Source: Ensifer adhaerens (GTDB lineage Bacteria > Pseudomonadota > Alphaproteobacteria > Rhizobiales > Rhizobiaceae). From it: DNA of 64,000 bases. The stretch's first letter is position 1. The number at the start of each line of letters is the position of its first letter. Both the position numbers and the translations under genes were made by a program. The DNA is taken from positions 1,116,001-1,180,000 of the forward strand of contig NZ_CP015882.1 in NCBI RefSeq assembly GCF_000697965.2, in the 5' to 3' direction. Shown here one piece after another: positions 8,327 through 16,978 of the stretch. The notes beneath the pieces were generated by a model. It ran no database searches. It was not told the origin of the DNA and worked only from the letters and a program-made list of their open reading frames with translations.

Positions 8327-9724
8327 TCACCAGCTGGCGTAATAGGCCCTTGTTGCCGCGGCCAGTTTGGTCACGCGTCCCCGCTCGGCGGTCAGCCGCG
8401 GAAGGTCAGCGCGCGCCTGCTGCAGGAGTTCGGCCCGGGCAGCCTCGAAATCGACCCGGGTCAACCGTCCATCGCACAGGATCTCCTGTCCGCCGACATA
8501 GAGCGCCTTTGCATGCGCGGCCGTCATCCGGGTAAGCAGCACCTCCGCTTCATCCAGGTCGTCCATCAGGCTGTCGGCAACCAGCGCAGCATAGTCCACG
8601 AGCACCAGGTCTTCGTTCGCCGGGGCGTTCACCACCTTGGCGCCGACATGGATCGCGGCATCGAAGACACGTCCCGCCGTAAAGGTTCGCGTCAGGTCGC
8701 GGCCGCCATGCAGCAGATGGGCAAGGCGCAATTCGCGCCAGAGATCCTGGTCATCGTCAAAGCCCGTTCCGTCGAGGCCGAACGCGAAAGCGGGGCCGCT
8801 TGGCGGAATGGTGGCGACCGGCGCCACGCCTGATCGCAGGCGCAAATTCGCCGACGGGTTCGAAACGAGCTGCACGCCGCGCGCAGCCAGCAGCTCCAAC
8901 TCGTCCGGTCGCAGCTGGACGCCGTGGGCGACGGCGAGGCGGGGCGACAGGAAGCCGATCTCGTCGAGGTATCGGACAACCCCTTGCGGAAAGCGCCGAT
9001 CCAGCCATTGCCTCTGCCTCGGGCTTTCAAGGAGATGCATGTGAATGCGCCGGCCGGTTGCGTGAGAGGCCTCGGCGATCGCTTCGAGCAGTGCATTGGA
9101 ACACCATTGCGGCCCGATCGGACCATACTGCACATCGATCAACGGACTTGTGTTGGCCGCAGCGACCGCGTCGGCTGCCGAGATCTGCACCGATGGCGGC
9201 GCATAGCTCGGGATCGAGCCGCTGAGATCGTCCCAGTCTGCCGGATCAAGATATGGCCGCAATCGCTGAGGCCCGCCGTCATAGGCCCACGGATCGTAGT
9301 CGAGAAGCGGGCAGGAAAGCGCAAGCCTTATGCCTGCGTCGCACGCCGCGCGCATGACCGCGCCTGCCTCGTCGACGAGACGGTCGATGTTCAAAGAATT
9401 ATGGCAATGCATGGTCGCGCCGACGCCCGTTTGCGCCAACCTTGAGAAGGCCACCAGCGCTTCCAGATAGGGCTCGGTTCGCGGTCGAAGCCGAAGTCCC
9501 GGGATCCACACTTCCAGGGCATCGTCCGCGTTGCCAAAATCGAGCGTGCGGATGCCATAACCATGGTCATGGGCGTTGACGGGCGGCGGCATAAGCAAAG
9601 CACCGGCCGGGATCGTCGTCCATGAGGCGCCCTCAGGCAAATGATCCAACAGATTTTGCGTGCGCCCTGCGGCCTCGTGGCCCGGTCGCAAGAGAAGTCG
9701 CCCGGGAACGGATGCTGTATTCAC
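8327..9724 (-). CDS. Metal-dependent amidohydrolase (cytosine deaminase/TRZ-ATZ superfamily)
   Basis: A 465-residue protein with the amidohydrolase barrel signatures: PPVNAHDHG (the first metal-binding H-x-H) near residue 45, MHCHNS, IHMHLLE, AVAHGVQLRPDE, and a late NPSANLRLRSG block as in cytosine and chlorohydrolase-type deaminases. The start is taken as the GTG at 9724, which overlaps the TGA of the upstream LysR gene as GTGA; a longer frame upstream only runs through the LysR gene. It would hydrolyse a C-N or ring amide bond of a cyclic or amino substrate and is the last gene of the eight-gene operon. The substrate is unknown. Confidence 0.85.
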   Translation of the reverse strand: MNTASVPGRLLLRPGHEAAGRTQNLLDHLPEGASWTTIPAGALLMPPPVNAHDHGYGIRTLDFGNADDALEVWIPGLRLRPRTEPYLEALVAFSRLAQTGVGATMHCHNSLNIDRLVDEAGAVMRAACDAGIRLALSCPLLDYDPWAYDGGPQRLRPYLDPADWDDLSGSIPSYAPPSVQISAADAVAAANTSPLIDVQYGPIGPQWCSNALLEAIAEASHATGRRIHMHLLESPRQRQWLDRRFPQGVVRYLDEIGFLSPRLAVAHGVQLRPDELELLAARGVQLVSNPSANLRLRSGVAPVATIPPSGPAFAFGLDGTGFDDDQDLWRELRLAHLLHGGRDLTRTFTAGRVFDAAIHVGAKVVNAPANEDLVLVDYAALVADSLMDDLDEAEVLLTRMTAAHAKALYVGGQEILCDGRLTRVDFEAARAELLQQARADLPRLTAERGRVTKLAAATRAYYASW

Positions 9725-10644
9725 GGATGGATCGCCTCCATGATCTGGTCGCTGAACCTCTGCAGTTCCGCGCCGACAAATTCGATGACGGCTTCCGCCG
9801 CATGCGTGCGCTGCCGGCGTCGCTGCACCAGAATCCCGACATGCAGGTTCTGAAGGCGCGAGCCGGAAAGCGGTATGGCGACGAGATCGCCCGATCTGAT
9901 CTCGGCGAGGAAACCGATCGGCGTGAAGAAAGCCACGCCCTGACCGGACAGGATGAAAGGTTTGAGCATCATCTGGCTGTTCGAGAGAACAAAAGGCCGC
10001 CCGGTCCGCTCGAAGACCGAGAGTTCGATTTCGATGAGCGAGCGGATCGGTTGCGTGTCGAGTTGCAGGAGAAGGTCGTACTGGGCGCATTCGGCAAGCG
10101 AAACCTGCCGCTGTTTGGCCAGCGGATGTTCCCGTCCGACGAAGGCCATCAGCGGCATCGGCACGCGAAAGAGCATCTCGGTATCGTCAGGCCGGGCCAG
10201 ATCGAAGGTCAGGCCCATATCGACATCGCCCTCGGCGACCAGGCTGCTGATATTGCCGTGGCCGGCGGTGTGGATGTGAAAGCTCACGCCGGGATGGATA
10301 CTGTGGAACGCGTTGACCATGTCCGGCAGGAATTGGATCGCCAGGCTATCGAGGCAGGACATCTGCACCCGACCAGTCTTTTTCCCCTGCAGGGCGCCGA
10401 GGTCGCTGCGCAGCAGTTCGAAATTTTCCAGCGTCACCCGGGCGTGGCGCAGCACGTTTTCCCCGGCAACAGTCAGCCTCAGACCATTCGAGAGCCGCTC
10501 GAAGAGCGCGATCCCAAGCTCGTCCTCCAGTTTCTTGATCTGCCGGCTGACCGCCGAGGATGCGACATGAAGCTCCTCGGAGGCCTTGCGAATGGACCCG
10601 GACCGAGCGACCGAGACGAAGTATTTCAGGATGCTGGCGTGCAT
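9721..10644 (-). CDS. LysR-family transcriptional regulator
   Basis: A 307-residue regulator with a typical N-terminal helix-turn-helix (residues 4-60; GSIRKASEELHVASSAVSRQ) and a periplasmic-binding-like effector domain. The start at 10644 has GGAGGGG upstream and gives a normal-length protein. Unusually for a LysR it sits inside the operon, between enoyl-CoA hydratase and amidohydrolase, reading the same way, which would give positive feedback if it activates. It is the best candidate to bind the TTGCC-N5-GGCAA palindromes at 7833, 16837 and 16873, whose inner T-N11-A fits LysR sites. Confidence 0.92.
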   Translation of the reverse strand: MHASILKYFVSVARSGSIRKASEELHVASSAVSRQIKKLEDELGIALFERLSNGLRLTVAGENVLRHARVTLENFELLRSDLGALQGKKTGRVQMSCLDSLAIQFLPDMVNAFHSIHPGVSFHIHTAGHGNISSLVAEGDVDMGLTFDLARPDDTEMLFRVPMPLMAFVGREHPLAKQRQVSLAECAQYDLLLQLDTQPIRSLIEIELSVFERTGRPFVLSNSQMMLKPFILSGQGVAFFTPIGFLAEIRSGDLVAIPLSGSRLQNLHVGILVQRRRQRTHAAEAVIEFVGAELQRFSDQIMEAIHP

Positions 10645-10687
10645 TCGATTGGACCCCTCCTCCCCTGGGCCCCGACCTATAACACGC

Positions 10688-11461
10688 TCACCGTCCCCTC
10701 CAAACGGGCGCGCGCTTCTCCTGAAAAGCGCGCACACCTTCCAGCGCATCCTCGCTGTTCAGCGCCTTCACAAGCGCGGGCGTGCGTAATCCCTGGGCTT
10801 CCGCCGGAGACAGGTGTGCGGTGCGATTGACCGTCTGCTTGATGGCGCGCAGCGAGAGCGGCGCACAGGCGACGATTTCCTTCACCCAGCGGGAGACGGC
10901 CGCGTCGAGCTCGCCCGGTTCGGCAAGTTCGTTGACGATACCAAAGGCGTGCATCTCGGCGGCCGAGAACCGCCGACCGGTCAACAGCACACCCATGGCA
11001 AGGTTGTGCGGGATCCTGCGCTGAAGAAGCACCATGCCGCCATCGAGCGGCAGGCGCCCGACGCGAGCCTCGGGCAGGCCGAAGGCCGCCTCCGTCGAAG
11101 CTATGACGATATCGCAGCCGAGAACCATCTCGAATCCACCACCGAGCGCATAGCCATTGACCCTCGCGATGACAGGAACATCCAGAGAGCGGCGAAAGGC
11201 CAGTCCTCCAAAGCCGTTCGGCCGGCTTTCGGTCCAGTAATCAAGGCCGGTCTTTTCAGCCCCCTTCAGATCCGCCCCGGCGCAGAACGCCCGTTCGCCG
11301 GCGCCCGTCAAGACGACGCAGCTGATGTCGTCGCGTGCTTCGATCTCCTCCCAGATCGCATCCAGTTCGCGCTCGGTTGCGGCATCCACCGCGTTCATCC
11401 GCTCGGGACGGTTGAGAGTGACGCTTGCGACGCGATCCTCTACCACGAAGGTGACGCTCAT
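10688..11461 (-). CDS. Enoyl-CoA hydratase/isomerase family protein
   Basis: A 257-residue crotonase-fold protein. The oxyanion-hole region reads AFCAGADLKG and the second block NGYALGGGFEMVLGCDIVIA, followed by GLPEARVGRLP, where the crotonase catalytic glutamate lies. It hydrates or isomerises an acyl-CoA in the cytoplasm. The start overlaps the CoA-transferase stop as ATGA, so translation is probably coupled. With the CoA-transferase it implies that the imported compound is processed as a CoA thioester. Confidence 0.92.
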   Translation of the reverse strand: MSVTFVVEDRVASVTLNRPERMNAVDAATERELDAIWEEIEARDDISCVVLTGAGERAFCAGADLKGAEKTGLDYWTESRPNGFGGLAFRRSLDVPVIARVNGYALGGGFEMVLGCDIVIASTEAAFGLPEARVGRLPLDGGMVLLQRRIPHNLAMGVLLTGRRFSAAEMHAFGIVNELAEPGELDAAVSRWVKEIVACAPLSLRAIKQTVNRTAHLSPAEAQGLRTPALVKALNSEDALEGVRAFQEKRAPVWRGR

Positions 11462-12615
11462 GCCGCATCTCCCTGACGAACCGAAAGCCCCGAAAGGATC
11501 TCGTCATTGTGCTCGCCGAGCGTCGGCGGCGCGATGCGAACCGTCACGGTCGCCGCCGACATGTCGATCGGCGAACCAACCAGCCGGATCGGACCGGCCT
11601 TCGTCTCTCCCGCGTCCAGGATCATGCCGTTGATCGTCGTCTGCTCGTCGTTAAGGGCTTCGGGAAGCGAGCGTACCGGTGCGCAGAGAATGTCCACCTG
11701 TTCCAAGCGGCCGAGCCAATGGGCGCTGCTGTTTTTTGCGAACGCCTCGCGGAAGATTTGCTGCAAATCCGGACGGCGCTGCATCTGCGCGTCGAAATCG
11801 ACAAATTGCGGCTGGAGGGACAGGTCCTCGATCTCAAGGGCATTGCAGATGTCGCGCAGCGGATTCTGCTTGAAGGCACCGACCATGACGATGGCGCCGT
11901 CGGTCGTCTCGAACACGCCCGTCAGCGGGAAGGCGCCCCAGTTCAGGTCCTTTTCCCGCATCATGTGCGTGGTGCCTTCCTGCATCTGCATGGCGAGCAT
12001 CGAACTGTAGAGGCTGACCGCCACTTGCTGGCCGTGCCCGGTCTTTTCGCGATGCAGCAAGGCAAGCAGAATGCCCTGCACCAGGTGCATGCCGGCCGAG
12101 TAGTCGGCAAGCGGCGTCGCGTAGATCGACAGCGGATGGCTCGCGTCGGACTTGCGCCGCATGACGCCCGAAAGCGCCTGCGCCAGGATGTCCTGCCCGC
12201 CCTTGTGCCGGTAGGGACCCTCAAGGCCGAAGCCCGTGCCGACGGCGTAGATCAGCCGTGGGTTTGTCCGCCTCAGCTCTTCATAGCCGAAACCCATGCG
12301 CTCCATGACGTCAGGACGGAAATTGTTGACGACCACGTCGGCAGTGTCGATCAGCGCGCGGACGGCTGCCCGCGCCTCGTCCTGCTTGAGGTCGAGTGCA
12401 AGGCTCTTCTTGTTGCGGTTGAGCGAGGAGAAAACCGGATTGTTGAGGCCATCCGGGTCGGAGCCCAGCGACCAGCGCGAGAGGTCGCCGATCTTGGCCT
12501 TTTCGACCTTGATGACCTCGGCGCCGTAATCGGCCAGCATCTGCGTGCAGCACGGGCCAAGCATGACCTGGGTAAAGTCGACGACGCGGATACCGTCGAG
12601 GGGAAGAGACGTCAT
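11458..12615 (-). CDS. CaiB/BaiF family (class III) CoA-transferase
   Basis: A 385-residue protein with class III CoA-transferase hallmarks: GIRVVDFTQVMLGPCCTQML at the N-terminus, ADYGAEVIKVEK, and the FRPDVMERMGFGYEEL block; the nucleophilic aspartate region is represented by ILAQALSG and the YSAGMHLVQGILLAL segment. These enzymes move CoA from one acyl-CoA to a carboxylic acid. Its start overlaps the FAD oxidoreductase stop as ATGA and its own stop overlaps the hydratase start. It probably activates the acid made by the upstream enzymes. Confidence 0.92.
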   Translation of the reverse strand: MTSLPLDGIRVVDFTQVMLGPCCTQMLADYGAEVIKVEKAKIGDLSRWSLGSDPDGLNNPVFSSLNRNKKSLALDLKQDEARAAVRALIDTADVVVNNFRPDVMERMGFGYEELRRTNPRLIYAVGTGFGLEGPYRHKGGQDILAQALSGVMRRKSDASHPLSIYATPLADYSAGMHLVQGILLALLHREKTGHGQQVAVSLYSSMLAMQMQEGTTHMMREKDLNWGAFPLTGVFETTDGAIVMVGAFKQNPLRDICNALEIEDLSLQPQFVDFDAQMQRRPDLQQIFREAFAKNSSAHWLGRLEQVDILCAPVRSLPEALNDEQTTINGMILDAGETKAGPIRLVGSPIDMSAATVTVRIAPPTLGEHNDEILSGLSVRQGDAA

Positions 12616-13967
12616 TCTGCGGCCTCCAGATAGGTTGCATTTTCGGATGGTACGTCGCCGGGATCGGCGCCCTGCGCCCGCAGCTGCTTCTGGATCGCCT
12701 TGACGTCGGCGTCTCGCACCTTGACGCCGGCATTGAGCGCGACGGTGGCGGCAACACCGGCCGCCTCGCCCATCGCCATGCAGGGCGGGATCTCGCGGCT
12801 CGATTTTTGCGCCTGAATGGTCGCGGAATAATGCCGGCCTGCGACGATCAACTGATCGACCTCCTTGGGCAGCATGGCCCTATAGGGCGTGTAGTAGTCG
12901 CGGCCACGGCACACGGTGTCGGTGAAGTGCTGGCGGTTCATCACGTCGTCCTTGGTGACGACATATTCGCCCTGGAGCAGTCGCGACTGGCGCACGCCCG
13001 TCTGCGGCGCAAAGTCGATCACATGGGCATTTTCGAAGCCCGGCAGGTTGGCGCGGGCGAAGTCGAGCAGGCGGGCAATGCGGCCACGGCCCTCGAGTTC
13101 CGCATAGGTTAAGTCTTCGACACGGAGGCCAGAGAGCTTCGGCATGTGCGGGCAGTTGAGCCAGATGACGCCCGGCAGCGGGGTCTTCAGCCACCAGAAC
13201 GACCAGCAACCGCCAATCAGACGCTTGGCCTCGTGGTCGATTGCCTTGAACTTTTCGGGTTCCTCGAATTCGAAGCGCTCGGCGGCTTCAGTGTCGATGC
13301 CCCCCCAGCGGGAAACCGTCGTCAGGATGAAATTGCCGTCCGTATGCTGGGCGCCGGCATCGGCCGCGACGTCGAGGTCGCCCGAGGCGTCGATGACGAC
13401 GTCGCCCATGATGGCCTCGCGGCCGGATTTCGTCTGGCAAACCACACCCTTGATCGTGCCGTTCTCGACGATCGCCGAGGAGAACCAGCTATGGGTCCTC
13501 AGCTTCACGCCGGATTCGCGCAGGATGTCGTAGGAGACGCGCTTGAAGGCGTCCGGATCGAAGGCGGCCGCATAGCAGATCGGGTGCGGCGCAGACGGCG
13601 TGTGGAAGTCGAACAGGCCCCAGCGCGCCCATCTTTGCCAGGCTTCCGGCGTATCGCGAATATCGAGCTGGCGGTCGCCATCCGTCGGCGTGACGCAAAG
13701 GCCGAGCGTCTTCATCCGTTCGATCATTTCCATGCAGATGCCACGCACGGTGATTTCGACGCCGTTGACCATGTCGTCGAGCACCAGAACCATACCGCCT
13801 GCGGCAAGGCCACCGACATAGGGATAGCGTTCGATAAGCGTGACGCTGGCTCCGGTGCGTGCCGCCGAAACCGCGGCGGAGATCCCAGCCGGTCCACCGC
13901 CGACGACGACGACGTCCGAGCGGTCGACGATCCGGGCATTGCGCAGGGGTTCTCTGATTGTTTCCAT
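12612..13967 (-). CDS. FAD-dependent oxidoreductase
   Basis: A 451-residue flavoprotein. The Rossmann fingerprint DVVVVGGGPAGISAAVSAAR is near residues 18-37, followed by YPYVGGLAAGGMV; a second conserved block, VVIDASGDLDVAADAGA, is typical of the FAD_oxidored family of flavoproteins with unassigned substrates. The start at 13967 has GGAGGAA upstream; an upstream extension lacks any support. It lies between the ABC importer genes and the CoA-transferase in one long operon and likely carries out the first oxidation of the imported compound. The palindrome-linked ferredoxin gene offers a possible redox partner. Confidence 0.87.
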   Translation of the reverse strand: METIREPLRNARIVDRSDVVVVGGGPAGISAAVSAARTGASVTLIERYPYVGGLAAGGMVLVLDDMVNGVEITVRGICMEMIERMKTLGLCVTPTDGDRQLDIRDTPEAWQRWARWGLFDFHTPSAPHPICYAAAFDPDAFKRVSYDILRESGVKLRTHSWFSSAIVENGTIKGVVCQTKSGREAIMGDVVIDASGDLDVAADAGAQHTDGNFILTTVSRWGGIDTEAAERFEFEEPEKFKAIDHEAKRLIGGCWSFWWLKTPLPGVIWLNCPHMPKLSGLRVEDLTYAELEGRGRIARLLDFARANLPGFENAHVIDFAPQTGVRQSRLLQGEYVVTKDDVMNRQHFTDTVCRGRDYYTPYRAMLPKEVDQLIVAGRHYSATIQAQKSSREIPPCMAMGEAAGVAATVALNAGVKVRDADVKAIQKQLRAQGADPGDVPSENATYLEAAE

Positions 13968-14037
13968 GGTCGTTCCTCCATAGGGGACGTGTCCGGCGAA
14001 ATGTGAGGAGCTCACAGCCAGTGACTTCGTCGGTTGA

Positions 14038-14061
14038 CCGGACCCGGTTATCCAGGTCCGG
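14038..14061 (-). other. Hairpin between permease and oxidoreductase genes
   Basis: CCGGACC and GGTCCGG form a 7-bp stem with a 10-nt loop and no T-run. It falls in the 112-bp gap inside the operon and could stabilise the upstream transporter mRNA or attenuate downstream expression. Confidence 0.45.
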
Positions 14062-14079
14062 CAGCAAAGGGTTTGGGGG

Positions 14080-14916
14080 TCAGTGGTCTGTCGTCGGTTT
14101 CCAGCGGACGATCTTCGATTCCGCGTAGGAGACGGCAAAGAAGAGAACCACGGCAAGCGAGGCCGCAATCACCACCGTCGCGTAAAGCAGCGGCGAGCGG
14201 AAATTGTAGGTCGCCTCGATGATCAGCGCACCGAGACCGTAGCTGGAGCCGATCCATTCGGCGACGATCGCGCCCATCACGCTGCTGGTTGCCGCAATCT
14301 TCAGCGCGGCGAACAGAAAGGGCAGCGAGCCCGGCAGGCGAACCTTCCAGAAGATTTCGGAATTGCTGGCAGACAGGATGCGCATCAGGTCGAGCATTGC
14401 GGGGCTCGCCGACTTCAGTCCCTGCACCATGTTGACCAGCGTCGGGAAGAAGCAGATCAGGCCGGCGATGATGATCTTCGGCGCGATGCCGTTGCCGACA
14501 AGCAGCACCAGGATCGGGGCAAGCGCGATGATCGGGATCGACTTGATGATGACGGCGATCGGATAGAAGGCGCGTTCCGCGAGCGGGCTATAGACGAACC
14601 AGACCGCCAGAAGGACGGCGATGACATTGCCGAAGATAAAACCGAGAACGGCCTCCATGAGCGTCGGCCAGAAGTTCGTCCAGAGCACGCCGGCGTTTTC
14701 GCCGAAGGCCTTGATGACGTCGACCGGTCCGGGCGCCATGAAGGTCGGCACCGAAAAACCCCAGACGACGAGTTGCCACAAAAGGATGCAGCCAAGGATC
14801 GCGAGTGTCGCCGGAAGATGTCGCAGGATCGCAGCGGCAAGACCATCGAGTATCCGGAACCGGTTGCCGTCGGTCAAAGCGCGGCCTTCCGCCTGTGAAG
14901 GAAGGGCATTCGCCAT
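14080..14916 (-). CDS. ABC transporter permease, SsuC/TauC type
   Basis: A 278-residue inner-membrane protein with about six membrane segments and the permease loop ending in GAIVAEWIGSSYGLGALIIEA, the EAA-like motif of nitrate/sulfonate/taurine and thiamine-precursor importers. The ATG at 14916 overlaps the ATPase stop as TGATG. It pairs with the neighbouring ATPase and NMT1-type binding protein to form one importer. The ligand is not readable from this subunit. Confidence 0.93.
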   Translation of the reverse strand: MANALPSQAEGRALTDGNRFRILDGLAAAILRHLPATLAILGCILLWQLVVWGFSVPTFMAPGPVDVIKAFGENAGVLWTNFWPTLMEAVLGFIFGNVIAVLLAVWFVYSPLAERAFYPIAVIIKSIPIIALAPILVLLVGNGIAPKIIIAGLICFFPTLVNMVQGLKSASPAMLDLMRILSASNSEIFWKVRLPGSLPFLFAALKIAATSSVMGAIVAEWIGSSYGLGALIIEATYNFRSPLLYATVVIAASLAVVLFFAVSYAESKIVRWKPTTDH

Positions 14917-15719
14917 CAGCATTCTCCCAAAAGTTTGCGCAGGTGGGCGGTCACCTGGATGAACTCGACCGTGTCGCGCATCGCGAGAGTTCGCGGATAG
15001 GGCAAGTCGACTTTCATGAACTCTTTGACGCGGCCGGGATGGGCGGCGAGCATCAGCACATGTTGACCGAGGAAGACGGCCTCGGGGATCGAATGGGTGA
15101 CGAAGAGGATCGTCGTGCCGGTTTCCTGCCAGAGGCGCAGCAGTTCTTCGTTCAGCTTGTCGCGCGTGATCTCGTCGAGCGCGCCGAAAGGCTCGTCCAT
15201 CAAGAGAATACGCGGGCGGGTCACCAGTGCCCGGGCGATCGCCACGCGCTGGCGCTGGCCGCCCGACAATTCGTGCGGCATCGCCTTCTCGCGCCCCTTC
15301 AAGCCCACGAGGGCGAGAAGCTCTTCCGGATCGGCATAGGTCGCGCCCGGTTCGCGTTTTCCCACCAGCAGCGGGAGACGTACATTGTCGATCACATTGC
15401 GCCACGGCAGCAGCGTCGCTTCCTGGAAGACGAAGGCGAAATCGCGCCCCTCGCGCGCCTTGCGCGGTGTCTGGCCATGGACGGACACCGAACCGTCGGT
15501 GATGTGCACGAGATCCGCGACGGTACGCAGCAAAGTCGACTTGCCGCAGCCGGATGGGCCGAGCATGGTCACGAGCGAGCCGGCCGGTATCTCGACCGAG
15601 ACATCGGAGAGTGCGGTGAAGCCTGAATCATCCGCGCCAAAGCGAATGTGAAGGTTCTTCACCGACACCGCGGCGTTGCCGAGCGAAGCCTGGCCGGGTC
15701 TGATAAGCGTTTCCAACAT
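14916..15719 (-). CDS. ABC transporter ATP-binding protein, SsuB/TauB type
   Basis: A 267-residue ATPase with Walker A GPSGCGKSTLL (about residue 57), Q-loop FVFQEATLLPWRNV, signature LSGGQRQRVAIARAL, Walker B ILLMDEPFGALDEITR and switch His in FVTHSIPEA. The LPW after the Q-loop is typical of the nitrate/sulfonate/taurine branch. It starts 4 bp after the binding-protein stop and energises import through the permease gene that follows. Confidence 0.95.
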   Translation of the reverse strand: MLETLIRPGQASLGNAAVSVKNLHIRFGADDSGFTALSDVSVEIPAGSLVTMLGPSGCGKSTLLRTVADLVHITDGSVSVHGQTPRKAREGRDFAFVFQEATLLPWRNVIDNVRLPLLVGKREPGATYADPEELLALVGLKGREKAMPHELSGGQRQRVAIARALVTRPRILLMDEPFGALDEITRDKLNEELLRLWQETGTTILFVTHSIPEAVFLGQHVLMLAAHPGRVKEFMKVDLPYPRTLAMRDTVEFIQVTAHLRKLLGEC

Positions 15720-15723
15720 CGCC

Positions 15724-16758
15724 TTATCCTACGCTCTTGCGGACATCGGCCGTCGCATCCAGGATTGCCATTGTGTAGACGTCATCGACGTTGGGAACCG
15801 GACCTGTGAACTGGCCGAGGTCCGCATATGTCTTGATTTGCTCCGCCCAGTTTGCCTGGTCCATGCCTCCCCAACCCTCGCTCGCGGTGGTTTCGTTGAA
15901 CACGAACTTCATCAGCGGTCCGATGGCCTCCAGCTCGCTCGCCTTGTCGAGGTTGGGGTAGGATTCAAGCAGGATGTCGACGGCCTCTTCCTGATGGTCG
16001 CGGGCATAACCCCACCCGCGCGCCGAACCGGATACGAAGGCTGCGAGCTGGTCCGCGTGATTTTGCAACTGGTCGTCGGTGGTATAGTAGACGTTGGCAT
16101 AAAGCCGGATACCGCCATCCCAGAGCGTCAGATCGACCCGGTCATCCCCAAGCACTTTCAGGGCGTTGACGTTCGTCAGCCAGCCACAGACCGCATCGGC
16201 CTGGCCGGTCACGAGCTGGTTCATGTCCGAGCCCATGTTGACGATCTTGACCTGGTCTTCCGATATGCCGTTCTTGGCGAGAAGCGCGCGCAGAAGAATG
16301 ACCGAGGTCGGGATCGCGGCGATCGTCTTGCCAATCATGTCCTGAGGCTTGGCGATCGGATTTGCCTTGCGAGAGAAATAGGCGAAGGGATGTTTTTGGT
16401 AGCCGGCGGCGAATGCCTTGATCGGTGCGCCGGCCGAACGAGCCAGCATGACTGACGGGCTGGAGGAAATCTGACCGATGGTCGACTGGCCAACGGCAAC
16501 ACCCGCAACACCATCGACATTCGGTCCGCCGGGCACGATTTCGAGCTCTATGCTCTTCTCGGCGTAGTAACCCTTCTTGCGGGCCACGAGCTCTCCGAGA
16601 AGCCCGTTCGATGGCAGCCAACCGAGCTGCATGCGTATCGTCGCGGAATCGGCCGCAAGGCCTGGTGAAACATTGATGAGGCTATGAGTTGCGGCAATCG
16701 CGCCCATTGCGGCCGCATTCGAAAGGAAACCTCGGCGGTTCATCATAAAACGAGACAT
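15724..16758 (-). CDS. ABC transporter substrate-binding protein, NMT1/SsuA family
   Basis: A 344-residue exported protein. The start at 16758 (AGGGGA upstream) gives a Tat-like leader with MNRRGFLSNAAAMGAIAATH. The mature part has the NMT1/THI5-like fold: IRMQLGWLPSNGLLGELVA, then GVAGVAVGQSTIG, and a late WGGMDQANWAEQ block. This family captures sulfonates, nitrate, pyrimidine thiamine precursors and aromatic compounds. As first gene of the eight-gene operon it defines what the operon degrades; the amidohydrolase and CoA enzymes favour a nitrogen-containing organic acid or ring, which is inference. Confidence 0.9.
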   Translation of the reverse strand: MSRFMMNRRGFLSNAAAMGAIAATHSLINVSPGLAADSATIRMQLGWLPSNGLLGELVARKKGYYAEKSIELEIVPGGPNVDGVAGVAVGQSTIGQISSSPSVMLARSAGAPIKAFAAGYQKHPFAYFSRKANPIAKPQDMIGKTIAAIPTSVILLRALLAKNGISEDQVKIVNMGSDMNQLVTGQADAVCGWLTNVNALKVLGDDRVDLTLWDGGIRLYANVYYTTDDQLQNHADQLAAFVSGSARGWGYARDHQEEAVDILLESYPNLDKASELEAIGPLMKFVFNETTASEGWGGMDQANWAEQIKTYADLGQFTGPVPNVDDVYTMAILDATADVRKSVG

Positions 16759-16836
16759 ATCGTTCCCCTTGCTTGTTATGGGAGCGATGATGATGGAATT
16801 TGGCATCTCATAAAGCACAATTTTTAGCGGTTGGCA

Positions 16837-16851
16837 TTGCCGATACGGCAA
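16837..16851. promoter_or_regulatory. 15-bp palindrome TTGCCGATACGGCAA
   Basis: Perfect 6-bp arms around ATA, with an internal T-N11-A. It is 79 bp upstream of the binding-protein start and is paired with a second copy 21 bp away. Candidate LysR operator for the leftward operon. Confidence 0.65.
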
Positions 16852-16872
16852 CGCTCGGGTCGGAATTTAGGT

Positions 16873-16887
16873 TTGCCGTTTTGGCAA
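16873..16887. promoter_or_regulatory. 15-bp palindrome TTGCCGTTTTGGCAA
   Basis: Second copy of the TTGCC-N5-GGCAA element in this divergent promoter region. Centre-to-centre distance to the first is 36 bp, a little over three helical turns, so a LysR tetramer could occupy both. It lies 92 bp before the aldehyde dehydrogenase start. Confidence 0.65.
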
Positions 16888-16978
16888 TGACGGGGTCGAA
16901 AGATTGTTCTTTCTGCCGGATCCATCGCATCCGATAAGCAGAGACATGATCAAAGTGTGAGCGCCGCGGAGGATAGAT

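Noticed and set aside
7634..8833. Plus-strand open frame of about 399 codons
   Set aside because: It runs across the ferredoxin gene in another frame and antisense to the amidohydrolase; both of those have clear family motifs.
11509..12633. Plus-strand frame of 374 codons
   Set aside because: Antisense to the CoA-transferase, which shows strong family motifs; no RBS or recognisable protein on this strand.
13146..14006. Plus-strand frame opposite the FAD oxidoreductase
   Set aside because: Antisense shadow in GC-rich DNA; the minus strand encodes an intact Rossmann fingerprint.
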